NCBI GenBank assembly: GCA_014860725.1
Contig: JACZJD010000499.1
Span: 1-5,277 of the forward strand
Reading direction: 5' to 3'
Source of the DNA: Aquamicrobium sp.
Lineage (GTDB): Bacteria; Pseudomonadota; Alphaproteobacteria; Rhizobiales; Rhizobiaceae
Length of the DNA: 5,277 nt
The notes beneath the pieces were generated by a model. The model ran no database searches, was not told where the DNA came from, and saw only the letters and a list, made by a program, of their open reading frames with translations. Of this stretch, positions 1 through 5,277 are shown piece after piece; position 1 is the stretch's first letter; every line of letters starts with the position of its first letter. The position numbers and the translations under genes are program-made.

Positions 1-446
1 ACGACCACGCCGGCCGCGGCCGCGGCGAGCGCGGCGGCGAAGCCCCACCAGACCGGGAACTGGAGGATGAAGGTCGTCTCGCCATAGAGCCGCTTCTCGG
101 CCATGCCGTGCCACAGGCGCCAGGCGATCAGGATCACCACCAGCGTCATCAGCACCTCCGCGACCAGATCGATGGCGCGGTTGGCGCGCTCGGGCAGGAA
201 GCGGGTGAAGACGTCGACGGTGGCGTGGCCGCGGCGCAGCTGACACCACGGCAGGAAGGCGAAGACGGCGAAGGCGGTCAGCGCCTCGACGAGCTCGAAA
301 TCGCCGGGGACGGGGCCGAGCCCCTGCCGCACGAAGGCGCGGCCGGTGACGGAGACGACGGTGAGGCAGGTGATGGCCACCAGCGCCAGCCCGCCCAGCA
401 CCGCCAGCCCGCGCGCCAGCCATTCGACGGCCACCGACAGCCTCAT
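1..446 (-). CDS. TRAP transporter small permease subunit (DctQ family), C-terminus cut by the window edge
   Basis: This is the small integral membrane subunit of a tripartite ATP-independent periplasmic (TRAP) transporter, which works with a large DctM permease and a DctP binding protein to import a solute using an ion gradient. The 148 visible residues show hydrophobic segments at about 9-34, 51-68 and 91-112 and the start of a fourth from about 130, the usual four-helix DctQ plan. The stretch PWCQLRRGHATVDVF (66-80) matches the family's conserved loop after helix 2, and VTGRAF (33-38) matches the end of helix 1. The ATG at 446 is preceded by AGGAGG (463-458) and by AGAGGA (456-451). It lies 45 bases after the dctP stop, so the two are very probably co-transcribed. 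The frame is open at the left edge; DctQ proteins are commonly about 160-190 residues, so little is missing. The substrate is unknown, so no gene symbol is given. Confidence 0.9.
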   Translation of the reverse strand, partial: MRLSVAVEWLARGLAVLGGLALVAITCLTVVSVTGRAFVRQGLGPVPGDFELVEALTAFAVFAFLPWCQLRRGHATVDVFTRFLPERANRAIDLVAEVLMTLVVILIAWRLWHGMAEKRLYGETTFILQFPVWWGFAAALAAAAAGVV

Positions 447-491
447 GAAATCCTCTGCCTCCTGCCGCCGCCCCGCAACGCCTCCGCCGAT

Positions 492-1544
492 CTACTGCCC
501 GGCGGTGTATTTCCCGATCAGCGCCCGCGCCTCGTCGAGCAGGCCCTGGCCGTCGAGGCCGCGCCCGTTCATCTCTGCCACCCAGCCGTCGATCACCGGC
601 TGCGACGCCTGCTTCCAGACCGCCGTCTCTTCGGCGTCGAGGCGGACGATGGCGTTGCCGCGGTCGACGGCGAGCTGGCGCGCCGGCGTGTCGCCCTCCT
701 CCTGCAGCCTGCCGAACAGGCCGGACAGCTCGCGGCCGGAATTGTCGTCGATCACCTTCTTCAGATCCTCGGGCAGGCTGTCGTAGCGGGCCTTGTTCAT
801 GGCGAGCACGAAGGTCGCAGTGTAGAGCGCCTCGCCCTCGGCGAACTCGGTGTGATAGCCGACCAGCTCCTCGACCTTCACCGAGGGCGCGACCTCCCAC
901 GGGATGACCGCGCCGTCGATGACGCCGCGCGACAGCGCCTCGGTGACGGCGGGGACCGGCATGCCGACCGGCGTCGCGCCGAGCTCGCCGAGCAGCGTGT
1001 TGATGATGCGGCTCGGCGCGCGCATCTTCATGCCGCGCAGGTCCTCGAGTTTCCCGACGGCGCGGTTGGCGTGGATGGCGCCCGGCCCGTGCACCCATGT
1101 CGCGATCATGTGCACGCCGGCGAACTCGCCGTCCTTCATATGCGCCTCGAACAGGTCCCAATAGGCCTTCGACGTCGCCTCGGCATTGGTCATGATGAAG
1201 GGAAGCTCGAACACCTCGGTCGTGGGGAAGCGGCCGGGCGTGTAGCCCGGCAGGGTCCAGACGATGTCGACGGTGCCGTCCTGCGCCTGGTCGATGAGCT
1301 GCGGCGGCGTGCCGCCGAGCTGCATCGCCGGATAGCGCTCGATCCTGATGCGGCCGCCGGACGCGGCCTCGACCCTGTCGGCCCACGGATAGAGAAGGTT
1401 CGCGGGAACGTTGGCCTGCGCCGGCAGGAACTGGTGCAGCCTGAGCGTCACCTCCTGCGCCGCGACGCCGGCGGTGGCCGCCAGCCAGCCGGCCGCGGCG
1501 AGCGCGGCCGAGGCCAGAAAAGAGCGTGTGAACGAGGAAATCAT
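492..1544 (-). CDS. TRAP transporter periplasmic solute-binding protein (DctP family)
   Basis: This 350-residue protein is the extracytoplasmic receptor of a TRAP importer: it captures a solute, usually an organic acid, and delivers it to the DctQM membrane complex. Residues 1-29 form a signal peptide (FTRSF, then an Ala/Leu-rich core, cleavage likely after GVAA before QEVTL). The mature part has family hallmarks: YPAMQLGG (71-78), DGTVDIVW (89-96), FELPF (112-116), GMKMRAPS (171-178) carrying the conserved arginine R175 that in characterised DctP proteins pairs with a substrate carboxylate, and ATPVGMPVPAVTEALSRGVIDG (190-211), the usual strand-turn-helix signature. Length is normal for the family. 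An in-frame start at 1619 would add 25 charged residues before the signal peptide; the ATG at 1544 is preferred because AGGGAGG sits 6 bases upstream. It is the first gene of the P-Q order. The ligand cannot be told from the sequence. Confidence 0.93.
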   Translation of the reverse strand: MISSFTRSFLASAALAAAGWLAATAGVAAQEVTLRLHQFLPAQANVPANLLYPWADRVEAASGGRIRIERYPAMQLGGTPPQLIDQAQDGTVDIVWTLPGYTPGRFPTTEVFELPFIMTNAEATSKAYWDLFEAHMKDGEFAGVHMIATWVHGPGAIHANRAVGKLEDLRGMKMRAPSRIINTLLGELGATPVGMPVPAVTEALSRGVIDGAVIPWEVAPSVKVEELVGYHTEFAEGEALYTATFVLAMNKARYDSLPEDLKKVIDDNSGRELSGLFGRLQEEGDTPARQLAVDRGNAIVRLDAEETAVWKQASQPVIDGWVAEMNGRGLDGQGLLDEARALIGKYTAGQ

Positions 1545-1550
1545 CTCCGT

Positions 1551-1557
1551 CCTCCCT
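1551..1557 (-). promoter_or_regulatory. Shine-Dalgarno site of the DctP-family gene
   Basis: AGGGAGG on the minus strand lies six bases before the ATG at 1544. It decides the start in favour of the signal-peptide methionine over an in-frame upstream codon at 1619. Confidence 0.7.
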
Positions 1558-1625
1558 GAATGCCGGCCTCGCTGGATGCCGGAGCGATCCGGAGCCGCGG
1601 GCGCGACTCTTGCGGACAATCGTGG

Positions 1626-1934
1626 TCAGCTCGATAGCACCCCGGCAGCCCAGCGGAAAAGATACAAGACGGGAAAGCCGGCGAGGATGGCGAGCAGGCG
1701 GCCGTTCATCCGCCGGCGCAGCGCCTGCGTCTCCTCGTCCTGCGCCACGCCGACGTTGAAGGCGACGGGGACGACGTTGGCGTAGCCCGGCAGGCCGTTT
1801 TTCAACAGCGGACGGCCGGAACGCGCCTCGATGCGGTAGCACAGGCGCGCGGCCGAGATGAGCGCGGCGATCATCGCCACCGCGAGCAGCCCGGAGAGCG
1901 CGAAGAAGATCGGCTTGACGATGTCGGGATTCAT
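1626..1934 (-). CDS. Small two-helix membrane protein of unknown function
   Basis: I do not recognise this 102-residue protein. It has two hydrophobic segments, about residues 8-29 (PIFFALSGLLAVAMIAALISAA) and 79-100 (RLLAILAGFPVLYLFRWAAGVL, with an arginine at 94), joined by a polar loop of about 50 residues containing LLKNGLPGYANVVPVAFN and the charged run DEETQALRRRMNGR. This suggests a small inner-membrane protein with both ends on the same side. The ATG at 1934 is preferred; AGGGG lies 4 bases upstream, a weak ribosome site. A GTG at 1970 would add 12 mainly basic residues (ADRATRRGRGR) with no ribosome site visible. It runs in the same direction as the dctP gene 81 bases downstream and could share a transcript with it, but TRAP operons do not normally carry such a gene. 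Steady third-position GC and a sensible membrane profile argue that it is real. Confidence 0.65.
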   Translation of the reverse strand: MNPDIVKPIFFALSGLLAVAMIAALISAARLCYRIEARSGRPLLKNGLPGYANVVPVAFNVGVAQDEETQALRRRMNGRLLAILAGFPVLYLFRWAAGVLSS

Positions 1935-2013
1935 TCGGCCCCTGCCCCGGCGCGTTGCCCTGTCCGCCACGATGCCGGCGGCGTCGCCCGCGCCGGCTGG
2001 CGCACTCTAGTCC

Positions 2014-2070
2014 GCGACGGGGCCGTCGCCAACCGGCCGCGATGCCGGCCGGCATCGGAGCCCGTTGGCG
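2014..2070. repeat. Nested inverted repeats between the c-di-GMP gene and the small membrane gene; possible terminator
   Basis: The core is a perfect 18-base palindrome, CGATGCCGGCCGGCATCG (2040-2057). It is framed by outer arms CGCCAAC (2027-2033) and GTTGGCG (2064-2070), each six bases from the core. A second hairpin, GCGACG (2014-2019) with CGTCGC (2024-2029) around a four-base loop, shares bases with the left outer arm, so the two folds compete. It begins 13 bases beyond the stop of the GGDEF-EAL gene, the right place for a transcription terminator on the minus strand. No T-run follows, so classical intrinsic termination is not supported; an mRNA-stabilising hairpin or a dispersed palindromic element are alternatives. 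Confidence 0.5.
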
Positions 2071-2083
2071 GCCGCGACTGTTC

Positions 2084-4147
2084 TCAGCCCGCCATCTCCA
2101 CCGGGCGGCGCTTCCGGCCGGGCGAGCGCGAGACCAGCCAGTCGCGCGTCTGCGCCTTGGGCATGGGATAGGCGATGGAATAGCCCTGCACCTGATCGCA
2201 GCCGAGCGTCAGCAGCGACGACAGCTCCGCCTCCGTCTCGGCACCCTCGGCGACGATGGCGATGCCGAGGCCGCGCGCCAGATCGGTGATGGCGCGGACG
2301 ATCTTGGCGTTCTCGCCGTCGACGTCGATGTTCTGCACGAAGCGGCGGTCGATCTTGAGCCGGTCGATCTCGTTGGGGCTGACATGGCTGAGCGAGGCGT
2401 AGCCGGTGCCGAAATCGTCGAGCTCGAGATGGACGCCGGCGGCGCGGATCGAGCGCAGCTTGGCGGCGATGCCAGTCTTCTCGTCGTCGAGGATCACCGA
2501 TTCCACGATCTCCAGCGCCAGGCGCTGCGGCGGCAGCCCGGCCTGGTCGAGGGTATGGAACAGGAAGTCGATGAAGTCGGGCTCGCGCAGCTCGGTGCCG
2601 GAGACGTTGATCGCCAGCCGCGCGAAGTCGATGCCGGCGCGCTGCCAGGCGGCGGCCTCGTTGATCGCCTTGCGCATGACGATGCGGCCGATGGCCGGCA
2701 TGAAGCCCGCCTTCTCGGCGACGGGGATGAACTCGTCGGGCCGGACCATGCCGCGCCGCGGATGCGGCCAGCGCACCAGCGCCTCGATGCCGGCGATGCT
2801 GCCGTCGACCAGCGACACCTGCGGCTGGAAATAGACGCTGAAGGCGTTGGTCGCGATCGCCTCGGCGAGGTCGTGCTCGAGCTGCTTGCGGTGCTCGAGC
2901 TCGCGGCGCAGCTCGCCCGAGAAGAAGGCATGCGAGCCCCTGCCCTGCTTCTTGGCCGCGTAGAGCGCGAGATCGGCATGGACGAGAAGGTCCGAGGCAT
3001 TGTCGGCATCGACCGGATAGACCGCGATGCCGGCGCTGGCGCCGCACAGGACGGTCGAGCCCTCGTAGAGGATCGGCTCGTTGATCGCCTGGAGGATGCG
3101 GCGCGCGAACTCGTCGATGTCGCGCGGGGAGCCGGCCGCCGGCATGACCATGACGAACTCGTCGCCGCCGAGGCGGGCGCAGATGTCGGAATCGCGGCAG
3201 GACGCGCGCATGCGCTGCGCGGTCGTGACCAGCACGTGGTCGCCGGCGGCGTGACCGAGCGTGTCGTTGATCTGCTTGAAGCGGTCGAGGTCGATCTGGA
3301 TGACCGCCAGCCGCTCGCCGCGGCGCTCGGCCGCCTTCAAGAGCGTGTCGAAATGGTCGCGCATGAAGATGCGGTTGTTGAGGCCGGTCAGGCCGTCATG
3401 GGCGGCGATGAAGGCCATGGAGTTGCGCGCGTCGACCAGCTCGCTGGTGCGGCGGCGGATCATCTCGGTCATCGGCCGGAAGATGAACAGGGCGATGATG
3501 CCGAGCATGCCGATCATGGCGAAGAACAGGGTGCGATGGAGGTTGAGCATGCGGTCGAGAAGGTCGAGCGAGCCGGCCGCGAGATGCTCGCCGAGCGCGG
3601 TGTAGCCGCCGAGCGCCGCGCCGGCGACCGTGTCGTCGAGCATCGCCCACTCGCTGCCCAGGCGATAGGTCTCGTCGGCGTTGTCGCCGCCGGAGCCGAC
3701 CTCGAGCGCGGAGATGACCCGCCAGCTGTTGGCGGCGAGGTTGGTGGTGAAATAGTCGAGATGGTGCGGGCCGCCGAACAGGATCGCGCGCACGGTCTGC
3801 GACGCCACCGAGGCGTCGTTGGCCTGCGTCGTCTCCAGGAGATGGTCGTAATTGATCTCGAACTGGCGCGTCGAGGCGCGCAGCGAGCCGATGATCGGCT
3901 TCTGCTGCCCGGGCGCGGCGAGGCGGGCGGCGTTGGAGAGCAGGACGATGCGCTGCGACAGGGTCTTCTGCGAGTCGACCAGCGCCATCAGCGCGTCGTC
4001 GCGCTGGTGCGTGGCCATCATGTGCTGGAGCAGGAGATAGGTGGCCAGCGCCATCGCCGCCACCAGCAGCAGCGCGCCCCAATACGCGCCCCTGATGAAC
4101 AGGATCAGTCTGTCTGCGCCCGAGCGCAGCCGGCCGGCCGATGCCAT
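2084..4147 (-). CDS. Membrane-anchored GGDEF-EAL protein (putative diguanylate cyclase/c-di-GMP phosphodiesterase)
   Basis: The 687-residue protein should make and/or break c-di-GMP at the inner membrane. Order: membrane helix about 13-40; periplasmic, mostly helical region about 41-205 with DSQKTLSQRIVLL (58-70), reminiscent of NarX/PilJ-type sensors; second helix about 206-226; a short linker without HAMP or PAS; GGDEF domain from DGLTGLNNR (251-259), through DLDRFKQINDTLGH (286-299), to GGDEF (327-331), with the inhibitory I-site RDSD (318-321) at the standard five-residue spacing. The EAL domain has EAL (455-457), N514 (INVSG), E546 (LEIVES), D577-D578 (DDFGTGYASL), K598 (LKID), E634 and E637 (AEGAET) and QGY near the end: the usual metal-binding and catalytic set. 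Both domains thus look competent. The ATG at 4147 has AGGGGGA ten bases upstream; a GTG at 4171 (adds 8 residues, AGGTGA six bases upstream) is an equally serious alternative. It is transcribed divergently from mutL. Confidence 0.95.
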   Translation of the reverse strand: MASAGRLRSGADRLILFIRGAYWGALLLVAAMALATYLLLQHMMATHQRDDALMALVDSQKTLSQRIVLLSNAARLAAPGQQKPIIGSLRASTRQFEINYDHLLETTQANDASVASQTVRAILFGGPHHLDYFTTNLAANSWRVISALEVGSGGDNADETYRLGSEWAMLDDTVAGAALGGYTALGEHLAAGSLDLLDRMLNLHRTLFFAMIGMLGIIALFIFRPMTEMIRRRTSELVDARNSMAFIAAHDGLTGLNNRIFMRDHFDTLLKAAERRGERLAVIQIDLDRFKQINDTLGHAAGDHVLVTTAQRMRASCRDSDICARLGGDEFVMVMPAAGSPRDIDEFARRILQAINEPILYEGSTVLCGASAGIAVYPVDADNASDLLVHADLALYAAKKQGRGSHAFFSGELRRELEHRKQLEHDLAEAIATNAFSVYFQPQVSLVDGSIAGIEALVRWPHPRRGMVRPDEFIPVAEKAGFMPAIGRIVMRKAINEAAAWQRAGIDFARLAINVSGTELREPDFIDFLFHTLDQAGLPPQRLALEIVESVILDDEKTGIAAKLRSIRAAGVHLELDDFGTGYASLSHVSPNEIDRLKIDRRFVQNIDVDGENAKIVRAITDLARGLGIAIVAEGAETEAELSSLLTLGCDQVQGYSIAYPMPKAQTRDWLVSRSPGRKRRPVEMAG

Positions 4148-4157
4148 CAACGCCCCA

Positions 4158-4164
4158 TCCCCCT
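4158..4164 (-). promoter_or_regulatory. Candidate Shine-Dalgarno site of the GGDEF-EAL gene
   Basis: AGGGGGA on the minus strand lies ten bases before the ATG at 4147. A competing site, AGGTGA (4183-4178), serves the GTG at 4171 with six-base spacing, so the start stays uncertain by eight codons. Confidence 0.4.
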
Positions 4165-4171
4165 GGTCCAC

Positions 4172-4339
4172 GGCATTTCACCTGCGACCACGACAGCACG
4201 GAGAAGTTAAAAAGTGAGGGTGAAGACGGGCGGAAAGGCGCGGCACGTGGCCGCAATCGCCCGCAATGGTTAGCGGTCGGTTCAATTCGCAGGCGCCGGC
4301 GCCCTGACGGCGCCATGCGAATCCCTTTATGATCGGCGC
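4172..4339. other. Divergent intergenic region between the GGDEF-EAL gene and mutL
   Basis: This region must carry the promoters of both flanking genes. For the leftward gene the only AT-rich patch is TTTTTAAC (minus strand, 4213-4206), about 35 bases before the GTG at 4171; it could be a poor -10 element but no convincing -35 is seen. A direct repeat CCGCAAT occurs at 4251-4257 and 4261-4267, one helical turn apart. The hexamer GGCGCC occurs three times (4292-4297, 4298-4303, 4309-4314) just before mutL. No gene or RNA is recognised here. Confidence 0.5.
4304..4333 (+). promoter_or_regulatory. Candidate sigma-70-type promoter of mutL, placed for a leaderless transcript
   Basis: CTGACG (4304-4309, 4 of 6 matches to TTGACA) and TATGAT (4328-4333, 5 of 6 to TATAAT) are 18 bases apart. 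With the usual distance from the -10 element, transcription would begin at or within a base or two of the mutL ATG at 4340. No Shine-Dalgarno-like sequence precedes that ATG, consistent with leaderless initiation. This is pattern matching only. Confidence 0.4.
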
Positions 4340-5277
4340 ATGGCCATCCGTCACCTTTCCGAGACCGTCATCAACCGCATCGCCGCCGGCGAGGTAATCG
4401 AGCGGCCGGCGAGCGTGGTCAAGGAGCTGGTGGAGAACGCGCTCGACGCGGGCGCGGCGCGCATCGAGATCGCGACGGCGGGCGGCGGGCTCTCCTTCAT
4501 CCGCGTCGGCGACGACGGCTCGGGCATGGACGCGCAGGATCTGGCGCTGAGCGTCGAGCGCCACTGCACCTCGAAGCTCTCCGACGACATCGACGACATC
4601 CGCTCGCTCGGCTTCCGCGGCGAGGCGCTGCCCTCCATCGGCTCGGTCGGCAAGCTGGCGATCCGCTCGCGCACCGCCGACGCCGATGCCGGCCACGAGA
4701 TCGCGGTGACGGGCGGGCGCGTCTCGCCGGTCCGGCCCGTGGCGGCCAACCGCGGCACGCTGGTCGAGGTGCGCGACCTGTTCTTCGCCACGCCGGCGCG
4801 GCTCAAGTTCATGAAGGGCGAGCGCGCCGAGGCGGGCGCGATAACGGAGGTGGTGAAGCGCATCGCCATCGCCTTTCCGGCCGTGCGCTTCACGCTCTCC
4901 GGCATGGACCGCACGACGCTCGACCTGCCCGCCTGCGACAGCCACGACGACCGCATCGCGCAGGTGATCGGGCGCGAGTTCGCCGACAACGCGCTCGTCA
5001 TCGAGGCCGAGCGCGAGGGCGTGCTTCTGTCGGGCTTCGCCTCGATCCCGTCCTTCACGCGGGCGAATGCGCTGCACCAGTATCTCTACGTCAACGGCCG
5101 GCCGGTGCGCGACCGCTGGCTGGCCGGGGCGCTGCGCGGGGCCTATGCCGACGTGCTGCCGCGCGACCGCCACGCGGTGGCGGCGCTGTTCCTGCAGCTC
5201 GACCCGGCGCTGGTCGACGTCAACGTGCATCCGGCCAAGGCCGACGTGCGCTTCCGCGACCCCGGGCTGGTGCGCGG
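4340..5277 (+). CDS. mutL: DNA mismatch repair protein MutL, N-terminal half (cut by the window edge)
   Basis: MutL couples mismatch recognition by MutS to downstream strand incision and excision; its N-terminal half is a GHKL ATPase whose nucleotide-driven dimerisation drives that step. The 312 visible residues begin [20 protein letters not shown], the standard MutL opening. GHKL motifs are intact: E29 (catalytic base position) and N33 in [18 protein letters not shown] (58-63), TSK (77-79) and GFRGEAL (91-97). [11 protein letters not shown] (about 247-257) and [12 protein letters not shown] (294-305) mark the transducer domain, K300 being the conserved ATP-contacting lysine. MutL is usually about 600-650 residues, so the linker and the C-terminal dimerisation domain lie past the right edge, and whether it has the endonuclease motif found in MutL of MutH-lacking bacteria cannot be seen. 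The start is fixed by homology to the family N-terminus; there is no ribosome site. Confidence 0.97.
   Translation, partial: MAIRHLSETVINRIAAGEVIERPASVVKELVENALDAGAARIEIATAGGGLSFIRVGDDGSGMDAQDLALSVERHCTSKLSDDIDDIRSLGFRGEALPSIGSVGKLAIRSRTADADAGHEIAVTGGRVSPVRPVAANRGTLVEVRDLFFATPARLKFMKGERAEAGAITEVVKRIAIAFPAVRFTLSGMDRTTLDLPACDSHDDRIAQVIGREFADNALVIEAEREGVLLSGFASIPSFTRANALHQYLYVNGRPVRDRWLAGALRGAYADVLPRDRHAVAALFLQLDPALVDVNVHPAKADVRFRDPGLVR

Noticed and set aside
108..1559. Plus-strand open frame of 483 codons opposite the dctP and dctQ genes
   Set aside because: It is an antisense shadow: rich in His, Arg, Gln and Asp, no recognisable fold, and fully covered by two well-supported TRAP genes.
1545..1619. 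N-terminal extension of the DctP-family protein from an upstream start
   Set aside because: It would put 25 charged residues before a normal signal peptide, while a strong ribosome site lies right before the ATG at 1544.
1545..1625. Promoter for dctP in the 81-base gap
   Set aside because: TTGTCC (minus strand, 1619-1614) resembles a -35 element, but no -10 element is found at suitable spacing, so a promoter here cannot be supported.
1560..2056. Recurring ATGCCGG motif in the gaps before dctP and before the small membrane gene (1560, 1576, 1972, 2042 and inverted at 2049)
   Set aside because: The same string also occurs often inside the coding sequence of this window (for instance near 2634, 2788 and 3028), so it reflects composition and codon use, not a distinct repeat family.
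1955..4210. Plus-strand open frame of 751 codons opposite the GGDEF-EAL gene
   Set aside because: Its translation is low-complexity and rich in Arg, Ala, Asp and Val with no domain, whereas the opposite strand encodes a complete two-domain enzyme. High third-position GC removes stop codons from the antisense frame.
4178..5230. Minus-strand open frame of 350 codons opposite mutL
   Set aside because: It mirrors the MutL coding sequence and the divergent promoter region. The MutL motifs on the plus strand are unmistakable and the antisense product resembles nothing.

Overview
The window is a dense, very GC-rich stretch of bacterial chromosome. The MutL sequence, the codon use (mostly G or C at third positions) and the gene types fit an alphaproteobacterium, plausibly of the Hyphomicrobiales (rhizobia-like). 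That placement is inferred from general resemblance, not from a marker or a database search. No rRNA, tRNA, insertion sequence, CRISPR array or phage gene is visible.

Layout from left to right. Positions 1-1544 hold, on the minus strand, part of a TRAP transporter operon: a DctP-type periplasmic solute-binding protein (492-1544), followed 45 bases downstream by a DctQ-type small membrane subunit (446 down to the left edge, where it is cut). The large DctM permease subunit would be expected beyond the left edge. Upstream of dctP, also on the minus strand, is a 102-residue protein with two predicted membrane segments and no recognisable family (1626-1934). A gap of 149 bases follows, with a nested inverted repeat that may end transcription of the next gene. 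Positions 2084-4147 (minus strand) encode a membrane-anchored c-di-GMP enzyme with a periplasmic sensor-like region, a GGDEF domain with an intact I-site, and an EAL domain with its catalytic residues. A divergent intergenic region of about 190 bases separates it from mutL (4340 to the right edge, plus strand), of which the N-terminal ATPase and transducer domains are present.

The genes form three apparently independent units: nutrient uptake (TRAP), second-messenger signalling (c-di-GMP) and DNA mismatch repair (MutL). Nothing in the sequence ties them into one pathway. I see no previously undescribed system here. The points most worth checking are a possible leaderless promoter at mutL, the apparently dual-competent GGDEF-EAL protein with its NarX/PilJ-like periplasmic motif, and the nested inverted repeat behind it.
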